This document shows positions 8,197-16,684 of a DNA stretch of 64,000 nucleotides, piece after piece (within the stretch, counting starts at the first letter, position 1; each line of letters starts with the position of its first letter). The position numbers were made by a program, and so were the translations under genes. The notes under the pieces were generated by a model. That model searched no databases. It worked only from the letters and a program-made list of their open reading frames with translations, and had not been told where the DNA came from. This DNA is from Microbacterium sp. Au-Mic1 (lineage in GTDB: Bacteria; Actinomycetota; Actinomycetes; Actinomycetales; Microbacteriaceae): contig NZ_JAJTTF010000002.1 of assembly GCF_021341785.1 (NCBI RefSeq), forward strand, positions 362,356 through 426,355. Direction: 5' to 3'.

Positions 8197-8885
8197 GGCC
8201 GCACGTCCGCGATCTGGTCGAGGAGGTCGCGGGTCACACCGCGGACACCGGGGACGCGCAGGAACGGGAGTGCGACGGCAAACAGTCTGAGTCCGGTATC
8301 GAGGAGGCGGGTGGTCTTCGCCTGGTCGGGAGACTCGTCATAGGTCCACCGGAGGATGAGCGCGAGATACATCGGGAAGATCGCCTCGGGCAGACGCTCG
8401 GCGATATCGTCCGGCACACGATGCGACGCGCCTTCGACGACTTCGCGGAGCAGGCCGATCGTCATCTCGCGCGCGGGAGAGGACTCCACGGACAGGGGGT
8501 TGATCGGGGAGTCGGGGGAGACCATCGCGCTGAGGAAGCCCGGTGCGACGGCGCGGTAGGCGCCGACCGTTTCCAGGCCGGTCTCGAGGAAGATGCGCAG
8601 ACGATCGACGAGGCCGGTCACACCCTCGAGCCTTGGGCGCGCTACTGCTCCGTGATCCCGCTGCTGCTGGTCGTAGAGCTCCTGGACCAGGTGCTCCTTG
8701 GAAGGGAAGTAGTAGTAGGCGTTCCCGACCGATACGCCTGCCTCCTTGGCGATCAGTCGGATGGTGGTGTCCGGGTAGCCGCGCTCGACGAATGAGGCCA
8801 TGGCAGCCGCGCGGATCCGCGCTCTTGTCGCTTCGGCCTTCGGGGTGAGCGGCTTCGACGTCGCGTCCGACTCTGAACTGAACAT
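8193..8885 (-). CDS. TetR-family transcriptional regulator of the membrane-protein operon
   Basis: 230 residues. The N-terminal TetR DNA-binding domain is clear: RIRAAAMASFVERGYPDTTIRLIAKEAGVSVGNAYYYFPSKEHLV (described here as residues 23-67, helix-turn-helix about 41-62). The C-terminal ligand domain is the YYYFPSKE-type group with an aromatic-rich pocket. The start chosen is ATG 8885, because TATTCT (8892-8897 read on the minus strand) stands exactly six bases before it, a leaderless arrangement; a longer frame to 8972 has no support and would run into the next gene. A 12-bp palindrome covers the start codon and is a likely self-operator. Confidence 0.88.
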   Translation of the reverse strand: MFSSESDATSKPLTPKAEATRARIRAAAMASFVERGYPDTTIRLIAKEAGVSVGNAYYYFPSKEHLVQELYDQQQRDHGAVARPRLEGVTGLVDRLRIFLETGLETVGAYRAVAPGFLSAMVSPDSPINPLSVESSPAREMTIGLLREVVEGASHRVPDDIAERLPEAIFPMYLALILRWTYDESPDQAKTTRLLDTGLRLFAVALPFLRVPGVRGVTRDLLDQIADVRP

Positions 8886-8897
8886 GTTCAAAGAATA
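8879..8897 (-). promoter_or_regulatory. Leaderless promoter and palindromic operator of the tetR operon
   Basis: On the minus strand the -10 box TATTCT (8892-8897) is followed by six bases and the ATG. The perfect palindrome TGAACATGTTCA (8879-8890) includes the start codon and reaches to within two bases of the -10 box. A repressor bound here would block transcription start. Confidence 0.6.
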
Positions 8898-8947
8898 GCG
8901 CGGACCCCGTGGAACGTCTACCCGGGCCGGGCGTGGCCGGCGCTCGG

Positions 8948-10210
8948 TCAGTACACTCGGCCCTCCGTGCACGTCGCGGTGTCGGCCGTATTGCCCATCA
9001 CCTGCGAAGGCAATGTGACGGCGTCGGTCGTCGTAGGGACTGCGGAAGCGGCAGGAGCCAGAGGATCAGCGGCATCGGCCTCCGCGGGAGCCGCGGTGCC
9101 GGCTTCCTCGGTCGACTGACCTTGGGTGGCCGCTGTGAATGTGAAGGTCTTGTTCTGCTCGAGAGCGGTCAGCACCTGCTGTGCGGCGGCCTCGTCCGGA
9201 ACCAGCCGGTTCGGATTCGACGGCGCGGGATAGACGGGGTACTGGATGAACGCGTACTCCTGGGTGGGTACGCTCTTGATCGCGAGGCCCAATTGCACGA
9301 GCGTGAGCGGGTTCTCCAACGTGGTGCTGGGGTCGATCGCGCTGATGCCGGCGTGCGCCAGCCGAAGCAGCTTCGCGGGATCGGTGAGCGTCTGCTCGTC
9401 GCTGATCCGCCGCACCAGGCTCGAGAGGTACTGCTGCTGGTTGCCGATTCGCGCGAGGTCACTACCGTCCGCCGTCGAGTAGCGCGCGCGAAGAAAGGCG
9501 AGAGCCTGCGCGCCCTGAAGCGTATGCCGTCCCGCGGTCAGATCGATGCCGGAGTCCGCGTCCCGCATGTCGCTGGCGACGCAGATCTCCACGCCGCCGA
9601 TCGCATTGGTGACGTCGATCACGCCACCCCAGTTGATCGATGCGGCGTAGCCGACCTTCAGCCCTGTCAGCGCGGTGATCGCCTTCGCGGAGCAGTTCAC
9701 TCCGCCCCGTTCGAACGCGGCATTGATCATCTCGCCCGAGACCGCTGGTGACACCGTGCCGTCATCCTTCCGACACTCGGGGATTTCGACGAGGAGGTCG
9801 CGCGGGAAGCTGATCACCGTGATGTGCCGTGGCTCCGCGGAGATGTGCACGAGCATGAGGACGTCGCTGCGCGTGCCCTCGACGTCCGGATCCGAGCATC
9901 GATTCTGGAACATCGCGGCGTATTGCGGCTCGCAGTTGTCGGTTCCGGCGAGCAGGATGTTCGCGGCGACGTTCGGGAACCCGCCCAGTCCGGGTGCGGC
10001 TGCTTCTGCCGGTGCGTCCTCGAGCGCGAAGCTGCCCGACGCGAAGTTGCCGGCGAGGTCCTGGACGATCCAGACGCCGGTCGCGACCGCAGCGATGGCG
10101 ACGGTGGTCGCGCAAACGGCGAGAAGGCGCAGGAACTGTCCCCAGGCGCCCGGACGCGGAAGCTGGCCGTGCTGGGCGACGGTCCGCCGACCGGATCTGG
10201 TTCCTCCCAC
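8948..10210 (-). CDS. LytR-CpsA-Psr (LCP) family cell-wall glycopolymer ligase
   Basis: 420 residues. LCP proteins transfer polyprenyl-linked glycopolymers onto peptidoglycan at the outer membrane face. A basic N-terminus and one membrane segment (about 27-50) precede the LCP domain. Signature residues are visible: GTRSDVLMLVHI, FPRDLLVEI, NAAFERGG, INWGGVIDVTNAIGGVEI, and FLRARYSTADGSDLARIGNQQ with its arginines. The last 60 residues are a low-complexity Ala/Thr/Glu tail. GTG start at 10210 with AGGGGG upstream. It stands alone, same strand as its neighbours. Confidence 0.9.
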   Translation of the reverse strand: MGGTRSGRRTVAQHGQLPRPGAWGQFLRLLAVCATTVAIAAVATGVWIVQDLAGNFASGSFALEDAPAEAAAPGLGGFPNVAANILLAGTDNCEPQYAAMFQNRCSDPDVEGTRSDVLMLVHISAEPRHITVISFPRDLLVEIPECRKDDGTVSPAVSGEMINAAFERGGVNCSAKAITALTGLKVGYAASINWGGVIDVTNAIGGVEICVASDMRDADSGIDLTAGRHTLQGAQALAFLRARYSTADGSDLARIGNQQQYLSSLVRRISDEQTLTDPAKLLRLAHAGISAIDPSTTLENPLTLVQLGLAIKSVPTQEYAFIQYPVYPAPSNPNRLVPDEAAAQQVLTALEQNKTFTFTAATQGQSTEEAGTAAPAEADAADPLAPAASAVPTTTDAVTLPSQVMGNTADTATCTEGRVY

Positions 10211-10292
10211 ACGATCCCCCTGATCTGCGCCTCGGACGATGCAGACGACCCGTCATGCACCACCTGTTGCTGCCCGAGCCTAGCGGGCGATG

Positions 10293-11819
10293 TCAGGCGG
10301 AGTCGGCGAGCGTCTCGGCCACGAGGCGCGACACCTGGTCGTGGGCGAGGGAGCGGTCATCGTCCACGAGGCCGATGCGGGTTCGCCTGTCCAGCACGTC
10401 GTCGGTGGTCAGCGCGCCTTCGGCCCGCACCGCGAACTCGACCTCGGCGCGTGTCACGTCGATACCCGCGGCGATGCGCTCCCGCGGGGCCGTGCAGCGC
10501 GCGCGGGCCAGCACCAGCCCGGCCTCCGCTCCGTAACGCCAGTGCAGATCGTCCGAGGGGCGCGAAGGAGCCGCAATCGCGCCGACGAGAGGCAGCGTGG
10601 CGGTGCGGCACGGCCCCGCGGGGAGACCTGCGATCGCGACTGCTCGATCGACCGCATCCTCTGCCATGCGGCGATAGGTGGTGAGCTTTCCGCCGAGGAC
10701 GTTCACGAAACCGCCCTCGGAGACGGCGACGAGATGGCGTCGAGAGATGTCCGCAGTGGAGGTTCCACCGGTGTCGACGAGCGGACGCAGCCCCGCGTAT
10801 GCACCGCGGACCTGGTCGCGCCGGATCGGCGTGGCGAGGGCGCGGTTGAGGACCTCGAGCAGGAACGCGATCTCCGGCTCCGTGGGGACGGCGACCGAGG
10901 GCACCGGCCCCGGCGCGTCTTCATCGGTGAGACCGACCACGACGCGGCCGAGCTGCTGCGGCAGAGCGAACACGAAGCGGCTGATGGATCCGGGATGCGG
11001 CACGGTGAGGGCTGCCGCGGGGTCCCCCAACGCTGCGGCGTCGAGCACGAGATGCGTGCCCCGGCTCGGCCGCATGCGGATGGCGTCATCGAGATCTCCG
11101 GCCCAGACGCCCGTGGCGTTCACCACGGCACGGGCGCGGATCTCGAACCTCTCGCCGCTGAGGGCGTCCTCGACGTGGGCACCGTTCTGGCGGAGCGTGA
11201 GTGCGCGCACCCGCGTGAGGATCCGGGCGCCGAGGCATGCGGCTGTCCGCGCGACGGCGACGACGAGCCGGGCGTCATCGACGAGCTGACCGTCGGCGGC
11301 GAGCACGGCGCCCTGCAGCCGCTCCGCCTGCAGGGTCGGCACCAACCGAGCCGCGGTGCGCGCTGTGATGAGGTGAGGCGCGGGCAGGACGGCCTGCGGC
11401 GTGCCCGCCCGCAGCCGCAGCAGATCCCCGAGTGCGAACCCCACGGCGCCTGTCAAGCGCTGCTTCGGGCTGGCGGCGGGGGAGAACGGCAGCAGCTGAG
11501 CCATCGGGCGGATGAGATGAGGGGCGATCCGCGTCATCAGCAGGTGGCGCTCGACCGCGCTCTCCCGCGCCGTGGCGATGTCGCCGGTCGCGAGGTAGCG
11601 CAGCCCGCCGTGCACGAGCTTCGAACTGAACCGGCTGGTGCCGAACGCGAGGTCCTCGGCCTCGATGAGCACGACCGACAGTCCGCGGCTCACCGCGTCC
11701 AGGGCGACTCCGGCGCCGGTGATCCCGCCCCCGACGACGAGCAGGTCGACACGGTCCTCGGCAGTGCGGAGCAGTTCCTCGCTCCGGCGCCGCGCGTTCA
11801 GTCGCGAGGAACCGCTCAT
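10293..11819 (-). CDS. glpD: Glycerol-3-phosphate dehydrogenase, FAD-dependent
   Basis: 508 residues. Oxidises sn-glycerol 3-phosphate to DHAP, passing electrons to quinone at the membrane. The FAD-binding motif is LLVVGGGITGAGVALDAVSRG (residues about 26-45, last part overlapping helix one); the family run SSKLVHGGLRYL follows. The C-terminal region has GGKLTTYRRMAEDAVD, typical of GlpD. ATG 11819 overlaps the TetR stop (ATGA), so glpD is translated with the regulator. Facing genes encode an alkyl-DHAP synthase-like protein and a lipid kinase, so the DHAP/G3P made here may feed glycerolipid synthesis. Confidence 0.93.
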   Translation of the reverse strand: MSGSSRLNARRRSEELLRTAEDRVDLLVVGGGITGAGVALDAVSRGLSVVLIEAEDLAFGTSRFSSKLVHGGLRYLATGDIATARESAVERHLLMTRIAPHLIRPMAQLLPFSPAASPKQRLTGAVGFALGDLLRLRAGTPQAVLPAPHLITARTAARLVPTLQAERLQGAVLAADGQLVDDARLVVAVARTAACLGARILTRVRALTLRQNGAHVEDALSGERFEIRARAVVNATGVWAGDLDDAIRMRPSRGTHLVLDAAALGDPAAALTVPHPGSISRFVFALPQQLGRVVVGLTDEDAPGPVPSVAVPTEPEIAFLLEVLNRALATPIRRDQVRGAYAGLRPLVDTGGTSTADISRRHLVAVSEGGFVNVLGGKLTTYRRMAEDAVDRAVAIAGLPAGPCRTATLPLVGAIAAPSRPSDDLHWRYGAEAGLVLARARCTAPRERIAAGIDVTRAEVEFAVRAEGALTTDDVLDRRTRIGLVDDDRSLAHDQVSRLVAETLADSA

Positions 11820-12415
11820 GGCCGCAGCAGCCCGTCGATGGCGGTGCGCAGCTCGCGTTCGAAGGAGAGCTCGTCGATGAGTTCGCTCACCGTGCCGTGG
11901 GAGAGCAGTGCGGACTGCGCGATCAGCAGCAGCATCACCGCCATCGCCTGCGGATCATCGCGGCGGACGGATCCATCATCCTGGGCCGCAGAGATGGAGA
12001 CCGCGATCCAGGCGAGGATCGCACGCTGGCTGGATCCGACGCGCTCCAGGCTGTAGCGCGTGAACGCCTCGGGCTCATCCGTCAGCAGGTGCCGGTAGAC
12101 CGGGTCCCCGCGGAACAGCGTGGAGAACCGGAGCACGTCCTCGATGATCTCGGCGCGGGTCGTCGCAGGCTCGGGGAACTGGTCGAGGATGCTCGCCACA
12201 CGGCGCAACAGGGCGGCGCGAACCACATCGTCGGCATCCGACCAGTGACGATAGATCGTCGGGCGACTCACTCGCGCGCGGCGGGCGAGCTCGGCGATCG
12301 TCACGCCGTGCACGCCTCGCGACGCGATGAGCGCCTCGGCGGACTCGAGGATCCGGGTCTGCGTCGGGTCCCAGCTCGGCAGGGGGACATCGAACGCGGG
12401 TTGACGTTTTGTCAT
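11816..12415 (-). CDS. TetR-family regulator of the glpD / glycerolipid cluster
   Basis: 199 residues. DNA-binding domain: ILESAEALIASRGVHGVTIAE, then ARRARVSRPTIYRHWSD (helix-turn-helix about 39-59). The C-terminal domain is variable. It is co-transcribed with glpD and divergent from the flavoprotein gene across only 20 bases, which hold an imperfect inverted repeat, so it probably controls both directions. I recall the same arrangement in Mycobacterium tuberculosis (Rv2249c glpD1, Rv2250c TetR, Rv2251, Rv2252). Confidence 0.9.
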   Translation of the reverse strand: MTKRQPAFDVPLPSWDPTQTRILESAEALIASRGVHGVTIAELARRARVSRPTIYRHWSDADDVVRAALLRRVASILDQFPEPATTRAEIIEDVLRFSTLFRGDPVYRHLLTDEPEAFTRYSLERVGSSQRAILAWIAVSISAAQDDGSVRRDDPQAMAVMLLLIAQSALLSHGTVSELIDELSFERELRTAIDGLLRP

Positions 12416-12435
12416 GATCTGTCACACTGTAACGC
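12416..12435. promoter_or_regulatory. Twenty-base divergent promoter/operator
   Basis: The whole space between the two start codons is 20 bases. GTCAC-ACT-GTAAC (12421-12433) is a 5-3-5 inverted repeat with one mismatch. On the minus strand TACAGT (12426-12431) fits a -10 box ten bases before the tetR ATG. One bound repressor would occlude both starts. Confidence 0.5.
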
Positions 12436-14094
12436 ATGACGAACCCGAGCGGCAGAGACGCCGACGATCCGATCGACGAGACGGCGCCGATGCGCTGGAA
12501 TGGCTGGGGAGACCCCGAACGGGCCGAGGGTCTGCCTTTCGCTGTGCGTTCCCTGCTGCCGCTGCTGCTCGGGCGCATCCGTCGCCCCGGCTCGGCGATC
12601 GCCCTCGCCGACGTCCGGCTGATCCGTTCCGCCTTCACGTCCGACGACGTCGAGGCGTTCGCCGAGGTGCTCGGCGCCGACAACGTCCGGACGGATGCGG
12701 AGTCCCGCATTCGGCACGCCGGGGGGCGTTCCACCCCCGACCTGCTGCGCCGCCGTGAGGAGGACCAGGCCGCGCCCGACGCGGTGCTGCGCCCGCACGA
12801 CCACGACCAGGTCGTCGCGTGTCTGCGCCTGGCCGCGGAGCGCGACATCGCCGTGATCCCGTACGGCGGCGGGACGAGCGTCGTCGGCGCCCTCGACCCC
12901 GAGCGCGGTGCGCACAGGTGCCTCGTGAGCCTGGATCTCGGCCGGATGACCGGCCTGCTGCGTTACGACGCCGTGAGCGCGGAGGCGGTGCTCGCCGCCG
13001 GAACGACCGGGCCGGAGGCGGAACGGCTCCTCGCGGGTCACGGCATGGAGCTGGGGCACTACCCGCAGAGCTTCCGCTACGCGACGATCGGCGGATTCGC
13101 CGCCGCGCGCTCATCGGGACAGAACTCGGCCGGTCACGGCCGGTTCGACACGATGGTCACCGGCATCAGGGTCGCGACCCCGACGGGCGACATCGAGCTG
13201 GGGCGGTCGCCGGGCAGCGCCGCAGGCCCGGACCTCATCCGCCTCTTCCTCGGATCCGAGGGCATCTACGGCGTCATCACCGAGGTGACCGTGCGCGTGC
13301 ACCCCGTGCCGTCCGGGCGCGTGATGGAATCGTGGACGTTCCCCGACTTCGCGACCGGTGCCGCGGCGTTGCGAACCGTGGCGCAGGGCGGCGGTGGCCC
13401 CACCGTGATGCGCCTGTCCGATGAGGCCGAGACCAGCGTGAGCCTCGCTCAGGTCGGGAAGATCGGCAAAGCGCTCGCGAAGGGCACGAGCGCGGTCACC
13501 GTCTTCGAGGGGGACGACGTGGCGGCGCGTCGAGCGCGCACGGCTGCGCTGCTGCACGCGGCCGGCGGCACGTCGCTGGGCGAGGGAGCATCGGAGGACT
13601 GGCTGCGCACCCGTTTCGACGGACCGTACCTGCGCGATGCCCTGCTCGATGCGGGTGTGTTCTGCGAGACGCTCGAGACGGCGACGACGTGGTCCCGGCT
13701 CGTGGGCCTGCGCGATGCGGTGACGACGGCGCTCAAGACCGGATTCGCCGAGGCAGGACGCAAGTCCTTCGTGATGTGCCATGTCTCGCACGTGTACCCC
13801 ACGGGGGCATCGCTGTACTTCACCGTGCTCGCTCCGCTCGGCACCGATGCGCTGGACGCATGGGCCGGCATCAAGCACCGGGCCGGCGACGCCATCATGG
13901 CCGCGGGCGGCACGATCAGCCACCACCACGCGGTGGGGCGCGATCACTCGCCCTGGCTCGCGGACGAGATCGGTCAGACGGGCATCCGGATCCTCGCGGC
14001 TGTCAAACGCGAGCTCGATCCCGCGGGGATCATGAATCCCGGCGCCGTGCTCGGCGCGGCGGCGCCGGTTCCCGTGTCACCCGCGGGAGCCTGA
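12436..14094 (+). CDS. FAD-linked oxidase, alkyldihydroxyacetonephosphate synthase-like
   Basis: 552 residues of the VAO/PCMH flavoprotein family. The FAD PP-loop is visible (IPYGGGTSVVGAL, about residues 138-150), as is GHYPQSFRYATIGGFAA with SSGQNSAGHGRFD and the family C-terminus with ISHHHAVGRDHSPW and DPAGIMNPG. The closest named relatives I recognise are alkyl-DHAP synthases (ether lipid formation); bacterial members are often of unknown substrate. First gene of a three-gene run with a lipid kinase and a GMC oxidoreductase, spaced by 3 bases and then an overlap. Ether-lipid or modified glycerolipid synthesis is inferred. Confidence 0.8.
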   Translation: MTNPSGRDADDPIDETAPMRWNGWGDPERAEGLPFAVRSLLPLLLGRIRRPGSAIALADVRLIRSAFTSDDVEAFAEVLGADNVRTDAESRIRHAGGRSTPDLLRRREEDQAAPDAVLRPHDHDQVVACLRLAAERDIAVIPYGGGTSVVGALDPERGAHRCLVSLDLGRMTGLLRYDAVSAEAVLAAGTTGPEAERLLAGHGMELGHYPQSFRYATIGGFAAARSSGQNSAGHGRFDTMVTGIRVATPTGDIELGRSPGSAAGPDLIRLFLGSEGIYGVITEVTVRVHPVPSGRVMESWTFPDFATGAAALRTVAQGGGGPTVMRLSDEAETSVSLAQVGKIGKALAKGTSAVTVFEGDDVAARRARTAALLHAAGGTSLGEGASEDWLRTRFDGPYLRDALLDAGVFCETLETATTWSRLVGLRDAVTTALKTGFAEAGRKSFVMCHVSHVYPTGASLYFTVLAPLGTDALDAWAGIKHRAGDAIMAAGGTISHHHAVGRDHSPWLADEIGQTGIRILAAVKRELDPAGIMNPGAVLGAAAPVPVSPAGA

Positions 14095-14097
14095 GGC

Positions 14098-15000
14098 ATG
14101 CCGAGGATCGCGCTGATCGTGAACCCGCGCTCCGGCAAGGGGCGCGGCGCCTCCGCGGCGGATGCGGCCGTCGCCGCGCTGCGGGACGCGGGTGCCGAGG
14201 TCGTCGTGCACATCGGATCCTCGCCCGCGGACACGCGCCGTCTGATCGGGGTCGCCGTCGCGACACGTCCGGAGGCGCTCGTCGTGGTCGGCGGAGACGG
14301 CACCGTGTCGGAGATCCTGCCCGAGCTTGCAGGCACGGAGATGCCGATGGTGCTCGTTCCCGCCGGCACGGGCAACGACCTCGCTCGCGCCCTGGGAGTG
14401 CCGAGACACGACCCGGCCGGTGCCGCGCTGCTCGCGCTGCACGGAGTTCCTCGTCGCATCGACGTCGGCGAGATCGTGGCAGCCGGCCGGACCACGCCGT
14501 TCCTCACGGTGGCGGCGCTCGGCTTCGATGCCAAGGTCAGTGATCGCACGAACCTGCTGCGCTGGCCCCGCGGTGCCGCGCGCTACTACCTGGCGATCCT
14601 GATCGAGGTCGCCCGCCTGCGGCCGACCCGGTTCCGGCTGGCCTGCGAGGGCGAGGATCCGAGAGACGCCCCCGGCACACTGGTCGCCGTGGGCAACACC
14701 GCCAGCTACGGCGGCGGCATGCCGATCTGCCCCGACGCGCGCCTCGACGACGGCCTGCTGGACGTGGTGCATGTCGCGCCGATGCGGCGGATCCGATTGC
14801 TCGCGCTGTTCCCCCTGCTGCTGCGCGGGCGGCATCTGACGCGGCCGGAGGTGGCGCACCGCCTGGTGCGCGAGATCACCGTCTCATCGCCGGATCTCGT
14901 GGTCTACGCCGACGGAGAGCGGATCGCGGAGAAGGCGTGCACCATCCGGGTGCGCCCCGCGTCACTGACCGTGATGGTCGCGAAGGGAGTCACCGCATGA
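14098..15000 (+). CDS. Diacylglycerol/sphingosine kinase-family lipid kinase
   Basis: 300 residues. Phosphorylates a lipid hydroxyl with ATP, usually diacylglycerol to phosphatidate, at the inner membrane face. Motifs: IVNPRSGKGRG at the N-terminus, the nucleotide motif GGDGTVSE (residues 65-72), VPAGTGNDLARALG, and the C-terminal YADGE. Starts three bases after the flavoprotein stop and overlaps the next gene by ATGA. Position and content match the Rv2252-type kinase of the mycobacterial cluster, from memory. Confidence 0.9.
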   Translation: MPRIALIVNPRSGKGRGASAADAAVAALRDAGAEVVVHIGSSPADTRRLIGVAVATRPEALVVVGGDGTVSEILPELAGTEMPMVLVPAGTGNDLARALGVPRHDPAGAALLALHGVPRRIDVGEIVAAGRTTPFLTVAALGFDAKVSDRTNLLRWPRGAARYYLAILIEVARLRPTRFRLACEGEDPRDAPGTLVAVGNTASYGGGMPICPDARLDDGLLDVVHVAPMRRIRLLALFPLLLRGRHLTRPEVAHRLVREITVSSPDLVVYADGERIAEKACTIRVRPASLTVMVAKGVTA

Positions 15001-16622
15001 CCGGCTTCGATGAAGACGTCGTCGTGATCGGGTCCGGGTTCGGCGGTTCGGTCGCTGCGCTCCGGCTCGTGGAGAAGGGCTACCGGGTCCGTGTGTACGA
15101 GGCGGGTCGACGCTTCGAGGACGACGACTTCGCGAGGACGAACTGGGACGTCCGCCGCTACCTGTGGGCTCCCGCCTTCGGGTGCTTCGGCGTACAGCGG
15201 ATCCACCGGCTGCCGCACGTCATGATCCTCGCCGGCGCCGGTGTCGGCGGCGGATCCCTGAACTACGCGAACACGCTCTACCAGCCTGGCGATGGCTTCT
15301 TCGACGACCCGCAGTGGTCCGGTATCGCGCCATGGCAGGACGAGCTCGCGCCGCACTACGCCACGGCCAAGCGCATGCTCGGTGTCGTGGAGCACTACCC
15401 GCACACCGGCCCGGTCGAACGGATCATGGCAGGTGCAGCCGAGGATCTGGGCGTCGCGAAGACATTCCGCCGAGCGCCGGTCGGCGTGTACTTCGGCGCG
15501 CCGGGCGAGACCGTGCCGGATCCGTTCTTCGGCGGCGAAGGCCCCGCACGCACCGGCTGCACGTTGTGCGGGAACTGCATGGTGGGCTGCCGCGTCGGCG
15601 CGAAGAACACCCTCATGAAGAACTACCTCGCGCTCGCGGAGCGTCGTGGCGCGGTGATCGAGCCGCTGCGCACGGTCGTCGAGGTCCGCGAGCTCGCCGG
15701 AGGAGGCTTCTCGGTCACCACTCGCCCCAGCGGCGGGTGGGGTCGGGGCCGACGGCGCACCGTGACCGCGGAGCGGGTCGTGCTGGCGGCGGGCACCTGG
15801 GGGACGCAGCAGCTGCTGCACCGGATGAAGGCCTCGGGCGCGCTGCCGCGGATCCCGGATGCGCTCGGCCGGCTCACCCGCACCAACTCGGAGGCGCTGG
15901 ACGGCGCGGTCTCGACCGCGGTGCCGGAAAAGGCCGGCTTCGCCCACGGCGTGGCCATCACGACGTCGTTCCACGTCGACGATCGCACGCACGTGGAGAA
16001 CGTGCGGTACGGCCCCGGATCCAACCTCATGGGGGCGCTCGCGACCGTGCTCGTACCGGGCGACGTGCCGCTGCATCGCCGCCTGGGCGCGCTCCTCGGA
16101 GCCGTCGCGGGTCATCCGATCCGACAGTTCCGACTCGGGACGCTGCGTCGCTGGAGCGAGCGCGGCATCATCGCGCTCGTCATGCAGACCGCCGACAACT
16201 CGCTCACGCTCTCCCTGCGCCGTCGGTTCGGGCGCGACGTGCTGACCAGCGCCCAGGGGCATGGCGCCCCGAACCCGAGCCACCTGCCCGAGGCGCACCG
16301 TGCGGCGCAGGCGATCGCGACCCGCATGACGCAGGAGACGGGCGTGCCTGCATCCGCACGGGGATCCTGGCCCGAGGTCTTCGGTATCCCGCTCACCGCA
16401 CACTTCCTCGGCGGGGCGGTGCTGTCGGATGCGCCTGAGCACGGCGTCGTGGACCCCTTCCACCGGGTGTGGGGGCATCCCGGGCTCTCGGTCGTGGACG
16501 GATCCGCCGTCCCGGCGAACCCGGGTGTCAATCCGTCCCTCACGATCACGGCCCTGGCCGAACGTGCCATGTCGTACTGGCCGCGACGGGGCGAGCCGGA
16601 TCCGAGGCCGGAACAGGCCTGA
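14997..16622 (+). CDS. GMC-family oxidoreductase (cholesterol-oxidase-like)
   Basis: 541 residues. FAD motif VVVIGSGFGGSVAALRLVEKG at the N-terminus (GxGxxG at about 13-18) and GAGVGGGSLNYANTL. A cysteine cluster TGCTLCGNCMVGC with RVGAKNTL follows, typical of the ChoD-like branch and resembling a metal or iron-sulfur site. The C-terminus has VVDGSAVPANPGVNPSLTI, the GMC signature region. The ATG at 14997 overlaps the kinase stop. Substrate unknown; a sterol, alcohol or lipid is likely given the cluster. A bidirectional terminator ends the run. Confidence 0.85.
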   Translation: MTGFDEDVVVIGSGFGGSVAALRLVEKGYRVRVYEAGRRFEDDDFARTNWDVRRYLWAPAFGCFGVQRIHRLPHVMILAGAGVGGGSLNYANTLYQPGDGFFDDPQWSGIAPWQDELAPHYATAKRMLGVVEHYPHTGPVERIMAGAAEDLGVAKTFRRAPVGVYFGAPGETVPDPFFGGEGPARTGCTLCGNCMVGCRVGAKNTLMKNYLALAERRGAVIEPLRTVVEVRELAGGGFSVTTRPSGGWGRGRRRTVTAERVVLAAGTWGTQQLLHRMKASGALPRIPDALGRLTRTNSEALDGAVSTAVPEKAGFAHGVAITTSFHVDDRTHVENVRYGPGSNLMGALATVLVPGDVPLHRRLGALLGAVAGHPIRQFRLGTLRRWSERGIIALVMQTADNSLTLSLRRRFGRDVLTSAQGHGAPNPSHLPEAHRAAQAIATRMTQETGVPASARGSWPEVFGIPLTAHFLGGAVLSDAPEHGVVDPFHRVWGHPGLSVVDGSAVPANPGVNPSLTITALAERAMSYWPRRGEPDPRPEQA

Positions 16623-16623
16623 C

Positions 16624-16667
16624 GCACGAAGAAGGCCGCCTCCCTCGGGAGACGGCCTTCGTCGTGC
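16624..16667. terminator. Bidirectional terminator between convergent genes
   Basis: A 15-bp stem with one mismatch (16624-16638 with 16653-16667), 14-base loop, lies between the GMC oxidoreductase and fadB stops and can serve both strands. Confidence 0.85.
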
Positions 16668-16684
16668 AGCTCTGTCGCGCCGCG

